From an uncultured Reyranella sp. (GTDB lineage Bacteria > Pseudomonadota > Alphaproteobacteria > Reyranellales > Reyranellaceae), in assembly GCF_945957355.1 (NCBI RefSeq), contig NZ_CAMFKM010000003.1, positions 310,001-374,000 on the forward strand: DNA of 64,000 nt, written 5' to 3'. Of the stretch, positions 27,147 through 35,038 are shown in pieces. How positions within the stretch are numbered: position 1 is the first letter of the stretch; each line of letters begins with the position of its first letter. The position numbers and the translations under genes are program-made. The notes beneath the pieces were generated by a model. That model was not told the origin of the DNA. It saw nothing but the letters and a program-made list of their open reading frames with translations, and searched no databases.

Positions 27147-28616
27147 ATGGCTGAGTATGATTTGATCGTTCGCAACGCGAAGATCGTTACGGCCGAGCGC
27201 CAGACCGAGGGTGACATCGCCGTCAAGGATGGCCAGGTCGTCGAGATCGGCCCCGACCTCAAGGGCAAGGGCACGCGGGAGATCGATGCCGGGGCTAAGT
27301 TCGTGCTGCCGGGTGGCGTCGACAGCCACTGCCACATCGAACAGAAGTCGGGCATGGGCGTGATGTGCGCCGACGATTTCTATACCGGCACCGTCTCCGC
27401 CGCGTTCGGCGGCACCACCACGGTCATTCCCTTCGCCGCCCAGCATCGCGGCATGTCGCTGCGCCAGGTGGTGAACGACTATCACGAGGCGGCGACGCCA
27501 AAGGCGGTGATCGACTACGCTTTCCACCTGATCGTCACCGATCCGACACCGCAGGCACTGGGTCAGGAGCTGCCGGCGCTGATCAAGGACGGCTACACCT
27601 CGTTCAAGATCTACATGACCTACGACGCTATGAAGGTCAGCGACTACCAGATCCTCGACATCCTGGCCGTGGCGCGGCGCGACGGTGCGCTGGTCATGGT
27701 GCATGCCGAGAACCACGACATGATCCAGTGGCTGGCGCATCACCTGGTCGACCAGGGCCATGGCGCGCCGAAGTTCCACGCCATCGCCCATGCCCGCATC
27801 GCCGAGGCCGAGGCGACCAACCGCGCGATCTCGCTGGCGCGGCTGGTCGATGCGCCGCTGCTGCTGGTCCACATGTCCGAGATCGAGGCGATCGAGACGC
27901 TGCGCCAGGCGCAGAAGAAGGGGCTGAAGATCTTCGGCGAGACCTGCCCGCAATACATCGCGCTGACCGCCGACGACATGGACAAGCCCGGCGTCGAGGG
28001 CGCCATGTGGTGCTGCAGCCCGCCGCCGCGCGATTCGGCGGCACAGGAAGCCGTTTGGGCGGCGCTGAAGGACGGCACGTTCCAGACCTTTTCGTCCGAC
28101 CATGCGCCGTACCAGTTCAATGCCGGCGGCAAGATTCCCAAGGGCGATAAGACGACCTTCAAGGAGATGGCGAACGGCGTGCCCGGCCTCGAGATCCGCC
28201 TGCCGATGCTGTTCTCGGAAGGCGTCCAGAAGGGCCGCATCACCCTGCAGCAGTTCGTGGCGCTGACTTCCGCCAACCACGCCAAGCTCTATGGCCTCTA
28301 TCCGAGGAAGGGCACGATCGCGGTCGGCTCCGATGCCGACTTCGCGATCTGGGATGCCGACAAGGATGTGACGGTCACCTGGAAGGACCTGCACGACAAT
28401 GTCGGCTACACGCCCTACGAGGGACGTCAGCTCAAGGGCTGGCCTGTCACCGTGGTGAGCCGTGGCCGTGTCGTCGTCGAAGACGGCAAGCTCAACGCCG
28501 AGCGGGGCTCGGGCCAGTTCCTGCCCTGCGCCTCGCCCGATTCGTCCAGGCCCATCGGCCAGAGCGCGCCCGAACTGCAGGCCATGTCGCGCTTCGGCCT
28601 GAAGCCGCTGTTCTAG
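27147..28616 (+). CDS. dihydropyrimidinase / D-hydantoinase
   Basis: Opens the ring of 5,6-dihydropyrimidines or 5-monosubstituted hydantoins to N-carbamoyl amino acids. The 489-residue amidohydrolase has the binuclear zinc site: DSHCHIEQ (HxH), YTSFKIYMTYD (the Lys that is carboxylated), VHAENHDM, VHMSEIEAIE and SDHAPYQF (Asp). The family tag FGETCPQY is present. It lies 5 bp after the DapA-like gene and just before the carbamoylase, the order expected for a degradative pair. Confidence 0.94.
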   Translation: MAEYDLIVRNAKIVTAERQTEGDIAVKDGQVVEIGPDLKGKGTREIDAGAKFVLPGGVDSHCHIEQKSGMGVMCADDFYTGTVSAAFGGTTTVIPFAAQHRGMSLRQVVNDYHEAATPKAVIDYAFHLIVTDPTPQALGQELPALIKDGYTSFKIYMTYDAMKVSDYQILDILAVARRDGALVMVHAENHDMIQWLAHHLVDQGHGAPKFHAIAHARIAEAEATNRAISLARLVDAPLLLVHMSEIEAIETLRQAQKKGLKIFGETCPQYIALTADDMDKPGVEGAMWCCSPPPRDSAAQEAVWAALKDGTFQTFSSDHAPYQFNAGGKIPKGDKTTFKEMANGVPGLEIRLPMLFSEGVQKGRITLQQFVALTSANHAKLYGLYPRKGTIAVGSDADFAIWDADKDVTVTWKDLHDNVGYTPYEGRQLKGWPVTVVSRGRVVVEDGKLNAERGSGQFLPCASPDSSRPIGQSAPELQAMSRFGLKPLF

Positions 28617-28629
28617 AGGAGTGAAGCAA

Positions 28630-29580
28630 GTGTCCCGCCGTCTCAAAGTCTCTTCCGCCCAGCTGGGTCCGATCCATCTCGCCGACAGCCGCGCGAGCGT
28701 GGTCAAGCGCATGATCGAGATGCTGAAGGAGGCCGACAGCCGCGGCTCCAAGTTCGTCGTGTTTCCCGAACTCGCGCTCACGACCTTCTTCCCGCGCTAC
28801 TGGATGGAGGATCCCAACGAGGTCGAGAAGTACTTCGAGAGCCAGATGCCGAGCCCGGACACGCTGCCGCTGTTCGAGCTGGCGCGCGAGAAGGGCATCG
28901 GCTTCTACCTGGGCTATGCGGAGCGGACCGAGGAAGAGGGATCGACGCATCACTTCAACACGTCGATCCTGGTGGGACCCGACGGCAGGCTGATTGGCAA
29001 GTACCGAAAGGTCCATCTGCCCGGCCACGACGAGCATCGTCCGACGGTGCCGTACCAGCATCTCGAGAAGAAGTACTTCGAGGTCGGCAACCTGGGCTTC
29101 AACGTCTGGAAGATGTTCAAGGACGAGGTGATCGTCGGCCAGTGCATCTGCAACGATCGCCGCTGGCCGGAGACGTTCCGCGTCATGGCGCTGAAGGGCG
29201 CCGAGATGGTGGTGCTGGGCTACAACACGCCCAGCGACAACGTCTACGCGCCGCATGAGCCGCCGTACCTGCGTGTGTTCCACCACATGCTGTCGTTGCA
29301 GGCAGCTGCCTATCAGAACGGCATCTGGGTCGTGGCGACGGCCAAGGCCGGCAAGGAAGACGGGTTCTGGCTGCATGGCGGTTCGGTGATCGTCGCGCCG
29401 ACTGGCGAGATCGTGGCCAAGGGCACGACCGAGGACGACGAGGTCATCTCCTACGATTGTGACCTCGGCCTCGGGGAATACATCCGCAACACCACCTTCA
29501 ACTTCGCCAAGCACCGCCGCCCGGAGCACTACAAGCTGATCAGCGAGCGCACCGGCGTGAAGCTCGAACCGTCGAACTGA
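28630..29580 (+). CDS. N-carbamoyl-D-amino-acid amidohydrolase (nitrilase superfamily)
   Basis: Hydrolyses N-carbamoyl-D-amino acids to D-amino acids, CO2 and ammonia. The 316-residue protein matches the D-carbamoylase branch: catalytic Glu in VFPELALTTFFPRYW, Lys in YRKVHLPGHDE, Cys in CICNDRRWPE, with GKYRK and YQNGIWVV as in known DCases. GTG 28630 has SD GAGGAG at 8-nt spacing; the track's GTG 28621 overlaps that SD. It follows the hydantoinase gene by 13 bp. A beta-ureidopropionase role in pyrimidine breakdown is the main alternative. Confidence 0.9.
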   Translation: MSRRLKVSSAQLGPIHLADSRASVVKRMIEMLKEADSRGSKFVVFPELALTTFFPRYWMEDPNEVEKYFESQMPSPDTLPLFELAREKGIGFYLGYAERTEEEGSTHHFNTSILVGPDGRLIGKYRKVHLPGHDEHRPTVPYQHLEKKYFEVGNLGFNVWKMFKDEVIVGQCICNDRRWPETFRVMALKGAEMVVLGYNTPSDNVYAPHEPPYLRVFHHMLSLQAAAYQNGIWVVATAKAGKEDGFWLHGGSVIVAPTGEIVAKGTTEDDEVISYDCDLGLGEYIRNTTFNFAKHRRPEHYKLISERTGVKLEPSN

Positions 29581-29591
29581 GGAACAGGGTC

Positions 29592-30215
29592 ATGCAATAC
29601 GCCGCTTCCGACGTTAATCCGCACGATCGCTACAAGATCCTGACGGCCTTCGTGCTGCCGCGGCCGATCGCCTGGGTGACGACGCTGGGGCCGACGGGCG
29701 TCGTCAACGCCGCGCCGTTCAGCTTCTTCAACGTCTTTGCCGAGGACCCGCCGCTCTGCATGTTCGCCATCAACAAGCGGCCGGACGGGCGCCTCAAGGA
29801 CACCTGGACCAACATCCAGCGCACCGGCGAGTTCGTGGTCAACCTGACCGACGAGCCGCTGGCGCTCAAGATGCACCAATCGAGCGGTGATTTTCCGCCG
29901 GACGTCGGCGAGCCGGACTATCTCGGCCTGAAGCTCGCGCCGTCGGTCGACATCAAGACGCCGCGCCTGGCCGACGCGCCATGGGCGATGGAGTGCAAGA
30001 CCTGGCAGGTCATCAACGTGAAGGACGACCGCCAGCTCGTGATCGGCGAGGGCTCGCGCTTCCACATCCGCGACGAGCTGTGGGACCCCAAGGCGATGCG
30101 CGTGCACATGGACAAGTACCATCCGGTCGGCCGCATGTTCGCCGACCGCTATTGCCGCACCGACGACCGCATGGAGTTTCCCGCGGCGCCGGTCGTCAAG
30201 GCTGCGGCCGAGTGA
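29592..30215 (+). CDS. flavin reductase-like FMN-binding split-barrel protein
   Basis: A 207-residue cytoplasmic protein of the flavin_reduct family: ILTAFVLPRPIAWVTTLGP, VVNAAPFSFFNVFAEDPP (FMN phosphate loop), FVVNLTDEPLALKMHQSSG. It starts 11 bp after the carbamoylase gene, so it ends the hydantoinase operon. Members either supply reduced flavin to a monooxygenase or reduce substrates directly; no partner oxygenase is visible here. It converges on the racemase gene. Confidence 0.88.
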   Translation: MQYAASDVNPHDRYKILTAFVLPRPIAWVTTLGPTGVVNAAPFSFFNVFAEDPPLCMFAINKRPDGRLKDTWTNIQRTGEFVVNLTDEPLALKMHQSSGDFPPDVGEPDYLGLKLAPSVDIKTPRLADAPWAMECKTWQVINVKDDRQLVIGEGSRFHIRDELWDPKAMRVHMDKYHPVGRMFADRYCRTDDRMEFPAAPVVKAAAE

Positions 30216-30231
30216 CGGTCCGCCCCCGTCG

Positions 30232-30894
30232 TTAGCTCCAATTCAGTCGGCTGCGGCCGATCGCCATCGAGACCGCGGCCTGGCTGGGCTCGACCACGGG
30301 CAGGCCGACGTGGCGCTGCAGGCGGTCGCGGTAGCGCGCCATGCCGGCGCAGCCCATCACCAGCACGTCGGCGCCGTCCTCGTCGCGCAGCTCGGCGGCG
30401 ACCTCGGCCATGCGGCTGAAGGTACGGGCCTCGTCGGCGAGCTCGACGACCCCGAGCCCGATCGCCCGGTCGCCCGCCATGCGATCGTTGAGGCCCATCT
30501 GGCCGACGTAGCGCAGGTGACGCGGGATCGACTTGCGCAGGATCGAGATCACGCCGAAGCGCTGCCCGAGGGTGAGGGCGGTCAGGATGCCGCACTCGGC
30601 GATGCCCAGCACCGGTCTGGTCGTCAGTTCGCGCGCGGCATGCAGGCCGGGGTCCGAATAGCAGGCGATCACGAAGGCCGAGCAGTCCCTGTCGCGTTGC
30701 TTCACCATGGCGCCGATCAGGGGAACGACCTGCTCGACATGTCCCTGGTTCTCGATGCCGGGCGGACCGTCCTTCAGCGTCACGCATTCGATGGTCGGAC
30801 CACCGGTGATGCGCAACGGCTCCATGGCGGTGTCGATGCCGCGGGTGACGGCTTCGGTGGAGTTGGGATTGATGACGAGGATGCGGTCGGACAT
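30232..30894 (-). CDS. hydantoin/Asp-Glu racemase family protein
   Basis: A 220-residue racemase of the HyuE/Asp-Glu-hydantoin family. The start is ATG 30894 (MSDRILVINPNSTEAVTR), which carries the diagnostic INPNS motif. The two catalytic cysteines are in VIACYSDPG and MGCAGMARY. Next to a hydantoinase and D-carbamoylase it is best read as the enzyme that racemises 5-substituted hydantoins so that both enantiomers can be used. It is transcribed against the operon, converging on the flavin-reductase-like gene. Confidence 0.88.
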   Translation of the reverse strand: MSDRILVINPNSTEAVTRGIDTAMEPLRITGGPTIECVTLKDGPPGIENQGHVEQVVPLIGAMVKQRDRDCSAFVIACYSDPGLHAARELTTRPVLGIAECGILTALTLGQRFGVISILRKSIPRHLRYVGQMGLNDRMAGDRAIGLGVVELADEARTFSRMAEVAAELRDEDGADVLVMGCAGMARYRDRLQRHVGLPVVEPSQAAVSMAIGRSRLNWS

Positions 30895-30905
30895 GGGCCG
30901 CAAGA

Positions 30906-30921
30906 TGGCCTCTAAATTGCT
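30906..30921 (+). promoter_or_regulatory. candidate sigma-54 promoter of the amino-acid ABC operon
   Basis: TGGCCTCTAAATTGCT has the -24 TGGC and -12 TTGCT elements with GG and GC exactly 10 bp apart; only the AC of TGGCAC differs. A start site near 30932 gives a leader of about 50 nt to ATG 30983. It lies between the divergent racemase gene and the binding-protein gene. Confidence 0.45.
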
Positions 30922-30982
30922 ATTCAACAATGCCTGATCTAACGTTGCCGCTTGGGGATTTCATGGGAAGGAAACTGAGAAA

Positions 30983-31831
30983 ATGCTGAACCGTCGCTTT
31001 GCCGCGCTGGCCCTCGCGGCCCTGATGTGCGCGAGCCCCGCGTTGGCCCAGGACAAGAAGCCGCCGTTGCGCACCGGCGTCGATGGCACCTTCGCACCGC
31101 ACGCCATGCCGAAGCTGGGCGGCGGTGTCGAAGGCTTCCAGATCGACGTCTTCACCGAGGCCGCCAAGCGCATGAAGCGCGACATCACGATCGATGCCGT
31201 GAGCTTCTCCACCCTGATCCCGGGCATGCAGTCAGGCCGCTACGACTTCATCGCGGCACCGACCACGGTGACCAAGGAGCGCGCCGAGAACATGCTGTTC
31301 ACCGCCGGCTACCTGTGGACCGCGTTCCAGTTCGGCATCAAGAAGGGCAGCGCGCCGATCAAGAGCTGGGCCGACCTGAAAGGCAAGGCCGTGGCCGTGA
31401 ACAAGGGCACGCCCTACGAGACGCTCGCCAAGAAGATGGCAGAGCAGCACGGCTTCACCGTGCAGGTCTACGACACGCAGCCCGACGCCACGCAGGCCGT
31501 TCTCTCCGGCCGCGCCTACGCGACGCTGGGTGGCAACACCACGATCGTCTACGCGGCGTCCAAGAACCCGCAGTTCATCGCCGACCTCGAACTCGCCGAA
31601 ACGCGCGCCCACTGGGCCGCGCCCGTCCCGAAGGACAATCCCAAGCTTCGCGCCGAGCTGCAGGATGCGCTCGACTGCATGAAGAAGGACGGCACCATGG
31701 CAAAGTTCTACGAGAAGTGGTTCAACAAGAAGCCGGCGGCCGACGATCTCGCGGTCGTGGTCACGCCGGGATACGGCGTGCCGGGCATGCCGGGCTACGA
31801 TCCGACGCCGCATGAGCTGAAGTGCAACTGA
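30983..31831 (+). CDS. polar amino-acid ABC transporter periplasmic binding protein
   Basis: A 282-residue SBP_bac_3 receptor with a signal peptide (MLNRRFAALALAALMCASPALAQ). Core motifs are LRTGVDGTFAPHAM, FQIDVFTEAAKRM, VSFSTLIPGMQSGRYDFIAA and DLKGKAVAVNKGTPYE. The C-terminal tail after the fold (GYGVPGMPGYDPTPHELKCN) is an odd Gly/Pro extension. It is first in an SBP-ATPase-permease-permease operon. Its position next to the hydantoin genes suggests uptake of an amino-acid-like substrate or of carbamoyl derivatives (inference). Confidence 0.92.
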   Translation: MLNRRFAALALAALMCASPALAQDKKPPLRTGVDGTFAPHAMPKLGGGVEGFQIDVFTEAAKRMKRDITIDAVSFSTLIPGMQSGRYDFIAAPTTVTKERAENMLFTAGYLWTAFQFGIKKGSAPIKSWADLKGKAVAVNKGTPYETLAKKMAEQHGFTVQVYDTQPDATQAVLSGRAYATLGGNTTIVYAASKNPQFIADLELAETRAHWAAPVPKDNPKLRAELQDALDCMKKDGTMAKFYEKWFNKKPAADDLAVVVTPGYGVPGMPGYDPTPHELKCN

Positions 31832-31837
31832 CGTTAT

Positions 31838-31860
31838 CGTCGCCTCCGGTCGAGGCGACG
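31838..31860 (+). terminator. hairpin between binding-protein and ATPase genes
   Basis: CGTCGCCT (31838-31845) pairs perfectly with AGGCGACG (31853-31860), with a 7-nt loop. It lies in the 39-bp gap after the SBP gene without a T-run. Such hairpins often stabilise the SBP message so that the receptor is made in excess. Confidence 0.45.
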
Positions 31861-31870
31861 GATTAGGCTC

Positions 31871-32614
31871 ATGGCAACGAATCACATCGTCGACGCGCGC
31901 GCCATCCACAAGCATTTCGGCACCCTTCATGTCCTGAAGGGTGTCGATCTGAAGGTAGACGAGCGCGAGCTGGTCTTCATCATCGGGCCGTCGGGCTCGG
32001 GCAAGTCGACCTTGCTGCGCTGCCTCAACCGGCTGGAGGAACCGTCCTCCGGCTCGATTGTGGTCGACGGCATCGACATGCTGAACCCGAAGACCGACAT
32101 CAACCATGCCCGTCGCCGCATCGGCATGGTTTTCCAGTCGTTCAACCTCTATCCGCACATGACGGCGCTGGGGAACGTGACGCTGGCGCTGCGCAAGGTG
32201 GCCGGCAAGGGCCGCGCCGAGGCCGAGGCTCTCGGTCGGGCGGCGCTGGAGCGCGTGGGCCTCGCCGAACGCGCCGACCACACGCCGGGCCAGCTTTCCG
32301 GTGGTCAGCAGCAGCGGGTCGCCATCGCCCGTTCAATTGCGCTGGAGCCGCGCGTGATGCTGTTCGACGAGCCGACCAGTGCACTCGATCCGGAACTGGT
32401 CGGGTCGGTGCTCGAGGTGATGCGCGGCCTGCGCGAAAGCGGCATGACGATGATCGTCGTCAGCCATGAGATGGGCTTCGCGCGCAACGCGGCCGACCGG
32501 GTCGTGTTCATGGATGACGGGCTGACCGTGGAGCAGGGGCCGCCCGCGGCGATCTTCGAGAACCCGACCCACGAACGCACGCGCGCCTTCATCGGCCAGA
32601 TCCAGCGGCACTGA
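31871..32614 (+). CDS. polar amino-acid ABC transporter ATP-binding protein (GlnQ/HisP type)
   Basis: A 247-residue ATPase. Walker A is GPSGSGKSTLLRCLN, the signature LSGGQQQRVAIARSI, Walker B VMLFDEPTSALDPELV, and the switch His is in VVSHEMGFARNAADRVVFMD. These are the standard features of the amino-acid importer subfamily. It acts with the two permeases encoded immediately downstream (13 bp to the first). Confidence 0.95.
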   Translation: MATNHIVDARAIHKHFGTLHVLKGVDLKVDERELVFIIGPSGSGKSTLLRCLNRLEEPSSGSIVVDGIDMLNPKTDINHARRRIGMVFQSFNLYPHMTALGNVTLALRKVAGKGRAEAEALGRAALERVGLAERADHTPGQLSGGQQQRVAIARSIALEPRVMLFDEPTSALDPELVGSVLEVMRGLRESGMTMIVVSHEMGFARNAADRVVFMDDGLTVEQGPPAAIFENPTHERTRAFIGQIQRH

Positions 32615-32627
32615 GGGCCGCACGGCA

Positions 32628-33308
32628 ATGAGCGGCTGGGACAAGTTCGTCGAGACCTTCTTCAACGCGAAGGTGATGGTGAAGTACCTGCCGGATATCC
32701 TGTCCGGTGTGGTGGTCACCATCGAGCTCGCGCTGCTGATCATCGTCACCGGCCTCGGGGCGGGGCTAGCGCTGGCCCTGCTGCGCAGCCTGGCCATCCG
32801 GCCGCTCAACTGGCTGATCATCTTCATCGTCGACCTGTTCCGCTCGCTGCCGCCGCTGGTCATCATCGTGCTGATGTATTTCGGGCTGCCCTACGCAGGG
32901 CCGGCCCCGTCGGGATTCGTATCGACCTGGCTATCGCTCGCCTTCGTGCTGATGGCCTTCTCCGAGGAGATTTTCTGGGCTGGAATCACATCGATCCCGA
33001 AGGGCCAGTGGGAGGCCGCGCGCTCGACCGGCCTGTCGTTCGGCCAGACCCTGTTCAACGTGGTGCTGCCGCAGGCTTTCCGGCTCACCATCCCGCCGCT
33101 GACCAACCGCACCATCGCCATCACCAAGGGAACGGCGCTCGGCACCGTCGTGGCCGTGACCGAGATCCTCGGGCAGGCGAGTTCGGCCATGTCCAACTCG
33201 TACAATCCCTCGCCGCTGATGATGGGCGCGGCGGCCTATGTCGTCCTGTTCCTCCCCGTGGTCGTCGCGGCGCGCTGGATCGAGACCAGGTTCGCGTGGA
33301 AGCGATGA
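32628..33308 (+). CDS. polar amino-acid ABC transporter permease 1
   Basis: A 226-residue membrane protein of the HEQRo/GlnP-HisMQ family with about five helices (VVVTIELALLIIVTGLGAGLALALL first). The motif FRSLPPLVIIVLMYFGLP and the EAA loop WEAARSTGLSFGQTLFNVVLPQAF are visible. Its stop overlaps the start of the second permease (ATGA at 33305), so the two are translationally coupled and probably form a heterodimer. Confidence 0.93.
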   Translation: MSGWDKFVETFFNAKVMVKYLPDILSGVVVTIELALLIIVTGLGAGLALALLRSLAIRPLNWLIIFIVDLFRSLPPLVIIVLMYFGLPYAGPAPSGFVSTWLSLAFVLMAFSEEIFWAGITSIPKGQWEAARSTGLSFGQTLFNVVLPQAFRLTIPPLTNRTIAITKGTALGTVVAVTEILGQASSAMSNSYNPSPLMMGAAAYVVLFLPVVVAARWIETRFAWKR

Positions 33309-33970
33309 TCGAGGCCTTCTTCAACATCGAGATCATGAAGGCGGCCTGGCCCATCGTGCTGACGGGCCTCTGGAACACGATCCTGCTGTCGCTGATCGTC
33401 GTGCCGCTCGGCCTGCTGGGCGGCCTGATCCTGGCGCTGCTCGCCTCGATCAGGCATCCGCTTGTGCGCTGGCCGCTGATGGCCTGGGTCGACTTCTTCC
33501 GGGCCTTCCCGCCGCTGGTGCTCCTGGTCCTGCTGTTCGCGGGCCTTCCGTTCGCCGGCCTCGAACTGGGCGGCTTCGCCTGCGTGGCGATCGCCTTCTT
33601 CCTGAACACCGGCTCCTACTACGGCGAGATCTTCCGCGCCGGCATCGATTCCGTGCCCGCCGGCCAGGTCGAGGCAGCACGGTCCACCGGCCTCACCCGG
33701 ATGCAGGCCATGCGCTACGTCGTGCTGCCCCAGGCGGTGCGCAACGTGATGCCGGACCTGCTCTCCAATACGCTGGAAGTCGTGAAGCTCACGTCGCTGG
33801 GTTCGGTGGTCGCCGTGCCGGAACTGCTCTACGAGGCCCGGCAGGCGCAGAGCATCACCTACAATCCCACGCCAATCGTGATGGCCGCCGTGATCTACTT
33901 CCTGCTGCTTTGGCCGGTCGTGCGGCTGTTGAGCCGGTTGGAGAATCGCGCGCTGGCCGGCCGCCGCTGA
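33305..33970 (+). CDS. polar amino-acid ABC transporter permease 2
   Basis: A 221-residue permease starting MIEAFFNIEIMK at ATG 33305; the track ORF extends spuriously upstream. It has FFRAFPPLVLLVLLFAGLP and the EAA loop VEAARSTGLTRMQAMRYVVLPQAV, paralogous to the preceding gene. It closes the operon and converges on the MliC-like gene, with a hairpin spanning both stops. Confidence 0.93.
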   Translation: MIEAFFNIEIMKAAWPIVLTGLWNTILLSLIVVPLGLLGGLILALLASIRHPLVRWPLMAWVDFFRAFPPLVLLVLLFAGLPFAGLELGGFACVAIAFFLNTGSYYGEIFRAGIDSVPAGQVEAARSTGLTRMQAMRYVVLPQAVRNVMPDLLSNTLEVVKLTSLGSVVAVPELLYEARQAQSITYNPTPIVMAAVIYFLLLWPVVRLLSRLENRALAGRR

Positions 33971-33986
33971 CGGCGCGGCGTCAGCG
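33965..33986. terminator. stop-codon hairpin between permease and MliC-like genes
   Basis: CGCTGACG (33965-33972) and CGTCAGCG (33979-33986) form a perfect 8-bp GC-rich stem with a 6-nt loop. The stem contains the permease TGA and the opposing gene's TGA. It is likely a bidirectional terminator, although T-runs are lacking. Confidence 0.4.
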
Positions 33987-34370
33987 CTTCGGTGCGCAGC
34001 CGCGGTAGGTCACGGTCTGGTTGGCGCCTTCCTCGACGAAGGCGGTGTCGCCCTTGCTCCAGAAAACGAAAGTGCCGCTCGCATCGGCATAGCGGATTCC
34101 CGAGCCTGAGAGCGTCTGCGGCAGGCTGAACTTGCGCCCGTCGCTCAGCTGCACCACGACCCGCCCGCCGGGAATCGGCCGTCCGTCGGCTCCGACGCTC
34201 GATTTGCCGTCATAGTAGTCCGCGACGATCGTCTTGTTCTGCTCACACTGGTAGCGGACCGTGGACATGGGGGCGCCGGGAGGCGGCGCTTTCAGGGGCG
34301 GACCGTCATTGCACGCCGAAATTGCTGGCGTGAACAGAAGGGCAGCGGCCAAAGCCGGGAGACGAGGCAT
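33981..34370 (-). CDS. MliC-like lipoprotein (C-type lysozyme inhibitor fold)
   Basis: The preferred start at 34370 gives a lipoprotein signal (MPRLPALAAALLFTPAISAC, lipobox ISAC); 129 residues. The domain follows the MliC pattern: VRYQCEQNKTIVADYYDG, VVVQLSDGRKFSLPQTLSGSG, IRYADASGTFVFWSKGDTAFVE, and a C-terminal Cys (YRGCAPKR) able to pair with the YQC cysteine. In relatives it protects peptidoglycan from host or competitor lysozyme. It is a single gene, convergent with the ABC operon. Confidence 0.75.
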   Translation of the reverse strand: MPRLPALAAALLFTPAISACNDGPPLKAPPPGAPMSTVRYQCEQNKTIVADYYDGKSSVGADGRPIPGGRVVVQLSDGRKFSLPQTLSGSGIRYADASGTFVFWSKGDTAFVEEGANQTVTYRGCAPKR

Positions 34371-34444
34371 ATCCGAACACCGGACCGCAAAGAGGGAACG
34401 AATTTTCCTCAACGCCGCCAATGGCCGAAAGTTTCGCGACGCCG

Positions 34445-34846
34445 TCAATCGCGCGCGAGGGCCTCGATCAGGTCGAGCGTCTTCGTCCGCAGGCTCTTGC
34501 TCCGGATCTTGTAGTAGGCACGGACCAGTTCGAGCGTTTCGCGCTTGGTGTTGAGATCGCCATCGGCCGACTTGCTGGCGGCCTTGGGGCGGCCGGGCTT
34601 GCGCTTGGTCCCGGCGGCGGCGGGGTCCATGCCATCGAAGAAGTGGGTCACGGGGACGTCGAGGACCTTGGCGAACTCGAACAGGCGGCTGGAGCTGATG
34701 CGGTTGAAGCCGCGTTCGTACTTCTGAACCTGCTGGAAAGTAAGACCCACGGCCTTGCCGAGATCCGTCTGGCTCATGCCGAGGAGCGCGCGCCGTTGCC
34801 GTAGCCGGTTTCCGACGTGAGTGTCTACGGGATGGGAAAGAGCCAA
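34445..34846 (-). CDS. XRE-family transcriptional regulator with AT-hook-like tail
   Basis: A 133-residue regulator. The start is taken as TTG 34846 because a perfect SD (GGAGG) lies 5 nt upstream and family members begin near SHPVDTHVG; the track start adds 53 unlikely residues. The helix-turn-helix is RLRQRRALLGMSQTDLGKAVGLTFQQVQKYERG (quoted in part: MSQTDLGKAVGLTFQQVQKY). After it comes KRKPGRPKAASKS, an AT-hook-like GRP core flanked by basic residues, then a helical C-terminus (LVRAYYKIRSKSLRTKTLDL). It is divergent from the Bug receptor gene, a possible target. Confidence 0.85.
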   Translation of the reverse strand: MALSHPVDTHVGNRLRQRRALLGMSQTDLGKAVGLTFQQVQKYERGFNRISSSRLFEFAKVLDVPVTHFFDGMDPAAAGTKRKPGRPKAASKSADGDLNTKRETLELVRAYYKIRSKSLRTKTLDLIEALARD

Positions 34847-35038
34847 ATGATCCTCCGAAATACGCTGTGGATATCGCACGCGGGGCTTACAGCCACCTTT
34901 CGATCGATACGGTGATGCACGTCCAGGCGCGAAACTTCGCAGCACGGACCTCGCGGGCGAGAGGCGGTTGCCGACGGGGTGCAAGCTCCATACCCTCCGG
35001 GTCAAGCGGCAAAGACCGCAATCCCGGAGGACTTCACG

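Noticed and set aside
26928-28781. 617-aa minus-strand ORF over the hydantoinase gene
   Set aside because: Shadow frame with His/Arg-rich composition; the plus-strand hydantoinase motifs are complete.
34847-35038. Riboswitch in the 192-bp gap before the second Bug receptor
   Set aside because: I see no conserved riboswitch core or terminator hairpin; only ordinary GC-rich sequence.
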